From the NCBI GenBank assembly GCA_934591725.1, contig CAKTPR010000067.1, forward strand, positions 1-11,720: 11,720 bases of DNA. Direction: 5' to 3'. The DNA comes from an uncultured Oscillospiraceae bacterium (GTDB taxonomy: Bacteria > Bacillota > Clostridia > Oscillospirales > Oscillospiraceae). Below are positions 1 to 5,841 of the stretch, one piece after another; the stretch's first letter is position 1, and each line of letters opens with the position of its first letter. The notes beneath the pieces were generated by a model that saw only the letters and a list, made by a program, of their open reading frames with translations, searched no databases and was not told the DNA's origin. Both the position numbers and the translations under genes were made by a program.

Positions 1-75
1 AAGGTTGACGAGGATGCTCTGCTCAACGGCGCTTGTCTGTACTGTCAGGTAGCGGCAGACTTTCTTAATAAGTAA
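1..75 (+). CDS. C-terminal fragment, possibly M20-family amidohydrolase
   Basis: The window opens inside a plus-strand reading frame of 24 codons that ends at TAA (73-75); the rest of the gene lies to the left. The tail reads ...DEDALLNGACLYCQVAADFL. This fits the C-terminal helix of M20 amidohydrolases (the hippurate/IAA-amino-acid hydrolase type), which commonly end with Asp-Glu-x-x-Leu, then a small-residue Gly-Ala step, then an amphipathic helix closing with Leu. A strong intrinsic terminator directly downstream supports this being a true gene end. Only 24 residues are visible and no catalytic or metal ligand is among them, so the family call is a guess from pattern. That it is coding is much surer than what it encodes. 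Confidence 0.4.
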   Translation, partial: KVDEDALLNGACLYCQVAADFLNK

Positions 76-81
76 TCTTAC

Positions 82-118
82 GGGGCGGCATAACGAATAG
101 TTGTGCCGTCCCCTTTTT
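82..118 (+). terminator. Intrinsic terminator of the upstream plus-strand gene
   Basis: A stem starts six bases after the stop codon. GGGG plus CGGCATAAC (82-94) pairs with GTTGTGCCG plus CCCC (100-113), with one bulged T and one G-T pair, around the loop GAATA. A run of five T follows at 114-118. This is a textbook rho-independent terminator on the plus strand. Confidence 0.9.
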
Positions 119-124
119 GATTGA

Positions 125-276
125 CAGCGCCGCGCGATACGGCTGCGGCATCTGCCGGATAATTTGCGCCCCGATTTAGTCACTTTTTCTTGAAATACAC
201 AAAGTATTCCTGCAAAAAAGTGCCGTCATCGTAACACAAATTCTCTCGGCATCTGCTCTTGCCGCATTGTGCGCTG
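125..276 (+). repeat. Long nested palindromic element, copy 1
   Basis: This non-coding stretch folds back on itself through a series of paired arms: CAGCGC 125-130 with 271-276; GCGGCA 145-150 with 260-265; TGCCG 153-157 with 247-251; AATTTG 161-166 with 237-242; CGAT 172-175 with 228-231; CACTTTTT 181-188 with 215-222. The tip is GAAATAC 192-198 with GTATTCC 204-210 around the loop ACAAA. The 34 nt at 185-218 recur, inverted and with one difference, at 11419-11452. Nothing codes here. It resembles MITE-like or REP-like intergenic elements, but I do not recognise a named family. The pairing is directly visible; calling it a repeat rests on the two copies in this window. Confidence 0.75.
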
Positions 277-321
277 CTGCCTTGAAAATAATTTTATCAC
301 ATATATTGCGCCAATTCAATT

Positions 322-351
322 TTTTTCTCCCCGGTTTACCGGGGAGAAAAA
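322..351. other. Perfect 13-bp hairpin 3' of the CHR gene pair
   Basis: TTTTTCTCCCCGG (322-334) pairs perfectly with 339-351 around the loop TTTA. It begins one base past the minus-strand stop codon of the downstream CHR gene. On either strand the 3' arm ends in A, so no U-run follows the stem and it is not a canonical intrinsic terminator. It could protect the mRNA 3' end, or act as a terminator of an unusual type. Confidence 0.6.
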
Positions 352-352
352 C

Positions 353-931
353 TTAAAACGAAAACACTATCCCTATCACCGCCGAAGCGAGGATAAAGAC
401 TATCGGGTGCAGCCCCTTGAGCTTCTTTATATAGCGTGTTGCGACCAGCAGCACCGCCGCGAGGATAAGCGCCTTGAAATTGAACAGATCAAGCAGCGCC
501 CCGGTGCTTGCGTAAAGCTCGGTGTTGAACAGCGCGAGCTTTACCACCAGCACGCCCGCCGCCGCGATGAGTCCGACCGAGCAGGGACGCAGGCCGTAGA
601 AACCGGCGTCGACGTACTGGTTCTCGCGGAAGGCCTTGAGCACCCGCGCGATAAGCAGTATCACTATCACCGACGGTGTTACCAGTCCCACCGTCGCGAC
701 GACCGCGCCGGGGATGCCGCCCGTGACAAAGCCGACGTAGGTCGCCATGTTGACGCCTATCGGCCCCGGAGTGGACTCCGATACCGCGACCATGTCCGCC
801 AGCATACTGTGCGTGAACCAACCGGTCTTGTCGGAGATATCATACATGAAGGGGAGCGTAGCCATCCCGCCGCCGACGGCGAAAAGACCTGTCTTGAAAA
901 ACTCCCAGAACAGACGCAGATAAAGGCTCAT
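353..931 (-). CDS. Short-chain chromate transporter (CHR family), second of pair
   Basis: This encodes a 192-residue integral membrane protein with one CHR domain. Family members move chromate, and possibly other anions such as sulfate, across the cytoplasmic membrane. Visible CHR signatures are the N-terminal TGLFAVGGGMATLPF glycine motif, the GW after the first helix pair, STPGPIGVNMATYVGF, and a Pro-containing hydrophobic segment (VTPSVIVI). About six hydrophobic segments fit half of a full-length ChrA (around 400 residues). I chose the ATG at 929-931 because it overlaps the stop of the preceding gene as ATGA. A 16-residue longer frame exists, but its extra residues are polar and lie inside the upstream gene. 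Short CHR proteins are known to work as encoded pairs (B. subtilis YwrA/YwrB); the true substrate here is not shown by sequence. Confidence 0.88.
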   Translation of the reverse strand: MSLYLRLFWEFFKTGLFAVGGGMATLPFMYDISDKTGWFTHSMLADMVAVSESTPGPIGVNMATYVGFVTGGIPGAVVATVGLVTPSVIVILLIARVLKAFRENQYVDAGFYGLRPCSVGLIAAAGVLVVKLALFNTELYASTGALLDLFNFKALILAAVLLVATRYIKKLKGLHPIVFILASAVIGIVFSF

Positions 932-1470
932 TTCCCGCGCACCCCCGTTTTCGTGAATACTATGCCCGCCGCCGCGCACAGCACGACGAAGGCCACCGGC
1001 GATATGTCAAGGAACACCGAGAGAATGAACACCGCGAGGAACAGCACGAGCGTCGCCTTGTCGACGACTGCTTTTTTCCACAGCTTCACAACGGCGTTGA
1101 ATATCAGCACGCATACGCATACGCGTATTCCCGCAAACGCGCTCTTCACTGCCGGCACGTCCGCAAAGTTCGTAAGAACTCCGGCAATGGCGGTTATGAT
1201 GATGAGTGACGGGAAGATAACGCCCAGCGTCGCGACTATCCCGCCGAGCACCCCATACAGCTTGTAGCCGATGAAGGTCGCGGTGTTCACGGCGATGACG
1301 CCCGGTGTGCACTGGGCGACGGCGTAGTAATCCATAAGCTCCTCATTGGTCGTCCAGCCGCGCTTGTCTATAAGCTCGCGCTCAAGTATCGGTATCATTG
1401 CGTAGCCTCCGCCGAAGGTCATCACTCCGATGCGGGCAAAGGCGATAAAAAGCTCCCAGTATTTTTTCAT
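928..1470 (-). CDS. Short-chain chromate transporter (CHR family), first of pair
   Basis: This encodes a 180-residue membrane protein with a single CHR domain, homologous to its neighbour. The motifs are FARIGVMTFGGGYAMIP near residues 11-27, RGW, CTPGVIAVNTATFIGY, and GVIFPSLIII. The start at 1468-1470 has a good site, AGAAGGA, eight bases upstream. The gene ends in TGA overlapping the ATG of the second CHR gene by four bases, so the two products are probably made in equal amounts and pair as a heterodimer. Work on Bacillus pairs found the two halves inserted with opposite topology; that is family knowledge, not visible here. Many CHR pairs in anaerobes have no tested chromate function, so 'chromate' is a family label. 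Confidence 0.88.
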   Translation of the reverse strand: MKKYWELFIAFARIGVMTFGGGYAMIPILERELIDKRGWTTNEELMDYYAVAQCTPGVIAVNTATFIGYKLYGVLGGIVATLGVIFPSLIIITAIAGVLTNFADVPAVKSAFAGIRVCVCVLIFNAVVKLWKKAVVDKATLVLFLAVFILSVFLDISPVAFVVLCAAAGIVFTKTGVRGK

Positions 1471-1514
1471 GTGCTCAGTTCCTTCTTGGGCTGCGCAGCA
1501 TCTGCTTCTGGCGC

Positions 1515-1549
1515 ATTATACTGTATAGCCCTGATTTTTTACTTTCCAA
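1515..1549 (-). promoter_or_regulatory. Candidate promoter of the CHR operon
   Basis: On the minus strand TTGGAA (1544-1549) is followed after 16 bases by TATACA (1522-1527), and a consensus TATAAT lies just downstream (1515-1520), though with a poor -35 for that box. A perfect 10-bp palindrome, GCTGCGCAGC (1490-1499), lies between the predicted start of transcription and the ribosome site and could be an operator or a small hairpin. The -35 abuts the T-rich tail of the pgcA terminator. Confidence 0.5.
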
Positions 1550-1591
1550 AATATTTGCCGCCGCTGCCGGTACGCCCGGGCAGCGGCGGCA
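1548..1591 (-). terminator. Intrinsic terminator of the pgcA operon
   Basis: On the minus strand TGCCGCCGCTGCC (1579-1591) pairs perfectly with GGCAGCGGCGGCA (1556-1568) around a 10-nt loop, and a T-rich AATATTTT follows. It starts 17 bases beyond the pgcA stop and is the first convincing terminator for the long minus-strand gene run. Confidence 0.85.
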
Positions 1592-1608
1592 TTGATCGTT
1601 CCTGTTAT

Positions 1609-3342
1609 TTACTTTCCGAGTGCGTTTGCGTAATCGAAGTATTTCTCAATGCGCTCCTCGCACTGCGCCATGTCGCTGCCCTTTACGAGCAGGTAGATCT
1701 TTATCTTCGGCTCCGTGCCGGAGGGACGGATGATAAAGGTGCAGCCGTCGGCCAGCTCGAAGTAGAGGACGTTGGAGCCGGAGAACGGGGTAGTGCCGAC
1801 CTTGCCGAGACCTGCGACGTAGATGCTGCCGTCAGAATAGTCTCTCATGCGCACGACCTCAACGCCGCCTATCTCCTCAGGCGGGTTGCTGCGCAGCTGG
1901 GCCATGAGGCTCTTCATCTTCTCAACGCCGTCCACGCCGGGCATGACGAGGTTGAGCGTCTTTTCCTTGTAATAGCCGTACTTCTCGTACAGTGCCTTGA
2001 GCGCGTCGAGCAGGGTCATGCCGAGCTTGTGGTAGTGCGCCGCCATCTCCGCGACCATCATAGCCGCCGTGACCGCGTCCTTGTCGCGCACATAGTTGCC
2101 CATCATGTAGCCGTAGCTCTCTTCAAAGGCAAAGATATAGTGGTATGTTCCCGCAGCGTCCCAGTGGTTCACAAGCTCTGCCATGAACTTGAAGCCCGTG
2201 AAGGTGTCCTCAAAGTGTACGCCGTTCTTTTCGCATATAGTCCTCGCCATTGCGGTGGAGACTATGCTTGCCATCGCGCCGGGGTTTTCGGGCATCGTGC
2301 CGGTGGCGCGGCGGGCGTTGATGACGTAGTCCAGCAGCAGGCAGCCGAGCTGGTTGCCGGTGATGACGCTGTACTCGCCGTCGGCTCCGCGCACCATCGT
2401 GCCTATGCGGTCGGAGTCGGGGTCGGTGCCGATGATGAGGTCGCTGTTCACGCGCTTTGCCAGATCGACCGCGAGATAGAAGCCCTCAGGATTTTCGGGG
2501 TTCGGGCTCTCGACCGTCGGGAAGCGCCCGTCGATGACCATCTGCTGCTCGACGGGGTAGAGGTGCTTTATGCCGAGGCGGCGCAGCGCTTCGGGGACGA
2601 GCTTGTAGCCGCAGCCGTGGAACGGGGTGTATACTATGCGCAGGTCGTCCGCGACCTCTTTGACGACTTCCTTGTCTATCGCCTGAGTCATGACGTTTTC
2701 GAGGAATATCTCGTCCGTCTCCTGACCGATGATCTCGATCTTACCCTCGGCGACTGCTTCGTCAAAGTCGCAGGTCTTGAAGCCGGTGAAGATGTCTATT
2801 GCTTCCATCTGCTTTGCGATGGCTTCGGCCTTGTGGGGCGGCAGCTGTGCGCCGTCGGACCAGTAGACCTTGTAGCCGTTGTATTCCTTGGGGTTGTGGC
2901 TTGCCGTGATGTTGAGGCCGGCAGCCGTGCCGTAGTGCAGCACCGCGAAGCTCAGCTCAGGCGTCGGACGCAGCGCGTCGAAGAAGCGGACGTGTATGCC
3001 GTTTGCCGCCATGACGCAGGCAGCTTCCTTGGAAAACTCCACGCCGTTGAGACGGCAGTCATGCGCGATGACAATGCCGCGGCTCTTTGCGTCCTCGCCG
3101 TCCGCGAGGATAACGTTTGCGAAGGCCTGAGTCGCGTGGCGGATTATGTGGATGTTCATGTTGTGCAGGCCGAGCTTCATCGTGCCGCGCAGACCTGCCG
3201 TGCCGAATTCGAGCGGCGCATAGAAGCGGTTTTCTATCTCCTTCTCGTCACCGGCTATGGAATTGAGTTCCTTCCACTCTTCTTCGCTGAGTGCCGGGCT
3301 GTCCAGCCAGCGCTGGTATTCTTCCATATAGGACTTTGACAT
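1609..3342 (-). CDS. pgcA: Alpha-phosphoglucomutase (PgcA type, phosphohexomutase family)
   Basis: This 577-residue cytosolic enzyme interconverts glucose-1-phosphate and glucose-6-phosphate, feeding UDP-glucose and cell-wall or glycolipid synthesis. All four family loops are present: the phosphoserine loop TASHNP with Ser148 as the phosphorylated residue; the Mg2+ loop DPDSDR (307-312); the sugar-specificity loop FEESYG (406-411), preceded by the TGFK loop (382-385); and the phosphate-binding loop RPSGTEPK (539-546). FGTAGLRG (46-53) is also typical. Length and loop sequences match Bacillus PgcA rather than the enterobacterial Pgm. AAGGGAG sits nine bases before the ATG. The gap to the upstream DUF2007-like gene is 87 bases with no terminator or clear promoter, so it is probably read from the 3779-3807 promoter. 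Phosphomannomutase side activity is possible. Confidence 0.95.
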   Translation of the reverse strand: MSKSYMEEYQRWLDSPALSEEEWKELNSIAGDEKEIENRFYAPLEFGTAGLRGTMKLGLHNMNIHIIRHATQAFANVILADGEDAKSRGIVIAHDCRLNGVEFSKEAACVMAANGIHVRFFDALRPTPELSFAVLHYGTAAGLNITASHNPKEYNGYKVYWSDGAQLPPHKAEAIAKQMEAIDIFTGFKTCDFDEAVAEGKIEIIGQETDEIFLENVMTQAIDKEVVKEVADDLRIVYTPFHGCGYKLVPEALRRLGIKHLYPVEQQMVIDGRFPTVESPNPENPEGFYLAVDLAKRVNSDLIIGTDPDSDRIGTMVRGADGEYSVITGNQLGCLLLDYVINARRATGTMPENPGAMASIVSTAMARTICEKNGVHFEDTFTGFKFMAELVNHWDAAGTYHYIFAFEESYGYMMGNYVRDKDAVTAAMMVAEMAAHYHKLGMTLLDALKALYEKYGYYKEKTLNLVMPGVDGVEKMKSLMAQLRSNPPEEIGGVEVVRMRDYSDGSIYVAGLGKVGTTPFSGSNVLYFELADGCTFIIRPSGTEPKIKIYLLVKGSDMAQCEERIEKYFDYANALGK

Positions 3343-3429
3343 AGCGGAATACTCCCTTCAGGTTTTCATTTGTTTTCCCGTTTCCTCCGGGGATATGGTT
3401 TTATTTTATCCGGCCCTCGGCCGGTGTGT

Positions 3430-3744
3430 TTACTCTTCGGGTATCTCTGCCTCTCCGCTGAGCAGAGCCTTCGCGTCCTCCAGCAGGCTCTGCGGGACGA
3501 ACACGTCCGTGCCCTGTCCGCTCATGCCGAGCACAAGGCGGCCGAAATCGCCGTCGCCGGGATATATTTTCAGGCAGGGGATGCCGTAGGCTTCGAGCAT
3601 GTTTATCGTCAGCTCGTCGCCCATATTGAGGTTAATGCAGTTGCAGAGCCATGCAGGCTCTTCGGGCTCGCCGTTTTCATCCTTGGGCCAGCGCTCGTAC
3701 AGCTCGCCGCGTATGACGCGCCCCCAGTTTTTCTTTTCGTCCAT
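3430..3744 (-). CDS. DUF2007-like small protein
   Basis: This is a 104-residue soluble, acidic protein. The C-terminal half, from INLNMGDELTINMLEAYGIPC through IYPGDG to DVFVPQSLLEDAKALL, follows the DUF2007 'putative signal-transducing protein' pattern: a helix that starts in a change-of-compartment or deletion loop, a Gly-Ile-Pro turn, strands, then a (I/V)xVP strand and a final helix. Members' biochemical role is unknown. I chose the ATG at 3742-3744, with GGAG nine bases upstream. The frame stays open back to a TTG at 3807, but that extension lies over a near-consensus promoter and so is probably not translated. The N-terminal 35 residues are charged, with a Trp-Pro and Pro-Glu-Glu-Pro stretch. 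It is followed by pgcA; no functional link is evident. Confidence 0.7.
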   Translation of the reverse strand: MDEKKNWGRVIRGELYERWPKDENGEPEEPAWLCNCINLNMGDELTINMLEAYGIPCLKIYPGDGDFGRLVLGMSGQGTDVFVPQSLLEDAKALLSGEAEIPEE

Positions 3745-3778
3745 AAATAAATTCTCCACACCAATATTTTCTAAGCGA

Positions 3779-3807
3779 AGTATATCATTAAAGCGATAAC
3801 GTTTCAA
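3779..3807 (-). promoter_or_regulatory. Near-consensus sigma-A promoter for DUF2007-like gene and pgcA
   Basis: TTGAAA (3802-3807) and TATACT (3779-3784) are separated by exactly 17 bases, and TG one base before the -10 gives an extended -10. Predicted transcription starts near 3772, leaving a leader of about 28 bases that contains the GGAG site. The -35 begins just three bases beyond the lipoprotein gene's stop codon (3808-3810 lie between). No terminator separates them, so this should add to read-through from upstream. Confidence 0.85.
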
Positions 3808-3810
3808 GCG

Positions 3811-4944
3811 TCATTCGTCAAAAAGCAGATCGCCGAAGCGCAGCTCGCCTGAGCATTTCGGATAGGACGATACATCCCACCTGTAGCGTCCCCATGCCAT
3901 CTCGTCGTTCATCAGGAAACCGGCCTCGGCACCGTCCTCTATCGCGGCCGTGATGTCGACGTGATAGTAGCTCCCGTCTATGCGCACGATGTTCCAGCAG
4001 TGTTCCGTCCAGTCCTCCTGACCGTAGACTATGCGGCAGTCGATGCCCAGCTCGCGGCACAGCACGATGTATGCCAGCGCCGCGCCCTCGCTGTCTGCCC
4101 GCCCGCCGACGAGCGCGGCATAGGCTGTGTTGTCGCTCCTGTCCTCGGAGACGGCGCAGTGCTCCATCAGGTATTCGCACGCGGCATAAGCAAGCTCCGC
4201 CTCGCTCATGCCGGAGGTATCAAGCTCCGCGAAAGCGTCGACGGCCTGCAGCTGCGCTGTGCGCGCGTCAAGCTCCTCGCTTGTCATGCCGTAGTTGATG
4301 CTTATCTCATAGAGCCTCTGGGCTCCCGTGCCGCTGTACATATTGACGCTTGCAAGCGGCTCCTTCGGCACGAGCGCGGGATCCTCCCTGTATGCGCGCG
4401 TGACCGCGGCGGCCATGTCCTCGGCGCTGTATGAGCTGCGGCTTATGAGCACGACGAGCTTTTTCTCACCCTCGGAGAACGCCTCGCGGATGATATCGTC
4501 AATGCCGGAGGAGAAGGCGAGGTGCCGTATATCTCCCGCCGCTTCGCTCACGTCCGAATAGCTTATGTAGACGCTCGCCTCGTTTATCGTGACTATCTTG
4601 TTTATCTCATACGCCATGTTCTCCACGCAGTATGCGCACAGCGCGTCCTGCGTGCGCACCTGCCAGCAGGCGCTCGCCATGTCCGCCGTGGTGTCCCCGT
4701 CGTAGGCTGCGTCGAAGACTATCGTCCCCTCGGTCTTGCCGGCGTAGGCCATCTTGAGCAGCGCCTGCTTGAGCGCGGAGAAGTTCTTCACCGTGACCTT
4801 TCCGTCGGTGCTGCTCTCCTCCTGAACGGAGGGGGTGTAGTCCTTGACGGAGACGTATTCGTTATTCAGCAGCCCGCAGCCGCACAGCAGACCCATTGCC
4901 AGCAGCAGCGCCGCCAGCGCGCCAAGGCGCTTCATCATTTTCAT
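3811..4944 (-). CDS. Lipoprotein with transglutaminase-like domain, catalytic Cys replaced by Ser
   Basis: This is a 377-residue predicted lipoprotein: a Lys/Arg-rich N terminus, a hydrophobic stretch (7-20) and LCGC, with Cys23 as the likely lipidated residue. Residues 24-240 are not recognised. Residues about 245-335 align with the transglutaminase-like (papain-fold) core common in Firmicutes, usually written GVCEGYA...LGI...H-x-WN-x-V...YYHVD. Here the stretch is ADSEGAALAY, so Ser285 takes the place of the nucleophilic Cys, while His315 and Asp330 remain. Peptidase or transferase activity is therefore doubtful, and peptide or glycan binding is one alternative. Its ATG overlaps the stop of the YitT gene as ATGA (4941-4944). 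The third-codon ATG (4936-4938) has better spacing from GAGGTG and could be the real start. It ends just before the next promoter. Confidence 0.75.
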   Translation of the reverse strand: MKMMKRLGALAALLLAMGLLCGCGLLNNEYVSVKDYTPSVQEESSTDGKVTVKNFSALKQALLKMAYAGKTEGTIVFDAAYDGDTTADMASACWQVRTQDALCAYCVENMAYEINKIVTINEASVYISYSDVSEAAGDIRHLAFSSGIDDIIREAFSEGEKKLVVLISRSSYSAEDMAAAVTRAYREDPALVPKEPLASVNMYSGTGAQRLYEISINYGMTSEELDARTAQLQAVDAFAELDTSGMSEAELAYAACEYLMEHCAVSEDRSDNTAYAALVGGRADSEGAALAYIVLCRELGIDCRIVYGQEDWTEHCWNIVRIDGSYYHVDITAAIEDGAEAGFLMNDEMAWGRYRWDVSSYPKCSGELRFGDLLFDE

Positions 4945-5822
4945 TTCACCTCGGATATGCTTTCAAAGCCGTTGCCGAACACATTCTTCGCGTCCGTCAC
5001 GACGAAAAAGGCGTGCTCGTCTATGCCCTTCACAAGGCGCTTGAGCTCGGCAATCTGCGGGCGCTTTATGACGCACATGATGACGTCGTGCCGCTCGCCG
5101 GAGTATGCGCCTGTCGCGTTGAGGAGCGTCACGCCGCGGTGCAGGTGGCCGGATATTATCTCATGGCTTATCTCATCGTTCTTCGTGCTGATTATATAGC
5201 ACACGCTCGAATTGTCTATGCCGTAGAGCACAAGGTCGATGACCCGCCCCGTGACGAACATGCAGATAATGGAGTACATCGCGCTCTCGTATTTGTTGAG
5301 TATCAGCGCGTAGGCAACGATTATCACCGCGTCAAGGATCAGTATCAGCGTCCCGAAGTTAATATACGCGAAGCGCTGCCGCATGAACTTTGCCACGATG
5401 TCGACCCCGCCTGTCGTCGCGCCGACGAAGTAGATTATCCCAAGCCCCGCGCCCTTTATCGTGCCGCCGATTATCGCGCCGAGCATCGGGTCGGTCGTCG
5501 CCACTATCCCGAAGAGCGCAAACACATCGACAAATGCGGAGCTTAACGCCATGCCTATGAACGAGCTGAACATGAAGCCCGCGCCGAAGTGCCGCCACGC
5601 TATCGCGAAGAGCGGGACGTTGAGGATTATCGTCATCGTACCGACGGGCAGCTTCGTAAGCTCGTTTATTATCATCGCTATACCGATGATCCCGCCGGAG
5701 GTTATTGAGTTCGGGTACATGAAGAACTGGAAGCCGACGGCGTATACCGCCGAGCCGAAAATGATCATGAGGAATTTCAGGGCAAGACCGAGAGTACCCT
5801 TCGGGGCCTTGTTCAGACTCAT
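4941..5822 (-). CDS. YitT family (UPF0750) membrane protein with DUF2179 domain
   Basis: This is a 293-residue inner-membrane protein. The N-terminal part (about 12-200) carries five or six hydrophobic segments, with the two family signatures NSITSGGIIGIA (38-49) and GATTGGVDIVAK (134-145), which look like an internal repeat. The C-terminal 80 residues (about 210-290) form the soluble DUF2179 domain (ISTK...ISHEI...HRGVT...G.YSG...VIMCVI...EL...V...D..AFFVV). Substrate and role are unknown for the family. Length is normal. AAGGAG sits seven bases before the ATG, and the gene begins 19 bases after the parC-like stop and overlaps the following lipoprotein gene by four bases, so it is very likely translated from the topoisomerase transcript. 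Confidence 0.92.
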   Translation of the reverse strand: MSLNKAPKGTLGLALKFLMIIFGSAVYAVGFQFFMYPNSITSGGIIGIAMIINELTKLPVGTMTIILNVPLFAIAWRHFGAGFMFSSFIGMALSSAFVDVFALFGIVATTDPMLGAIIGGTIKGAGLGIIYFVGATTGGVDIVAKFMRQRFAYINFGTLILILDAVIIVAYALILNKYESAMYSIICMFVTGRVIDLVLYGIDNSSVCYIISTKNDEISHEIISGHLHRGVTLLNATGAYSGERHDVIMCVIKRPQIAELKRLVKGIDEHAFFVVTDAKNVFGNGFESISEVK

Positions 5823-5841
5823 ACGCTTCTCCTTTTTATCT

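Noticed and set aside
282..310. TTGAAA with a T/A-rich region as a plus-strand promoter
   Set aside because: No acceptable -10 at correct spacing and no plus-strand gene follows; it would transcribe antisense into the CHR genes.
269..1267. 332-residue plus-strand open frame opposite the CHR genes
   Set aside because: Starts in the palindromic element and hairpin and runs antisense through two clear membrane-protein genes; no protein family resemblance.
1471..3339. 622-residue plus-strand open frame opposite pgcA
   Set aside because: It mirrors the pgcA gene codon for codon, has no ribosome site or recognisable motif, and is Val/Arg/His/Asp-rich as expected for the antisense of a GC-rich gene.
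3410..3424. CCGGCC-CTC-GGCCGG hairpin after the DUF2007-like gene, as a terminator
   Set aside because: On the minus strand it is followed by an A-rich, not T-rich, run, and the stem is only six pairs, so transcription probably continues into pgcA.
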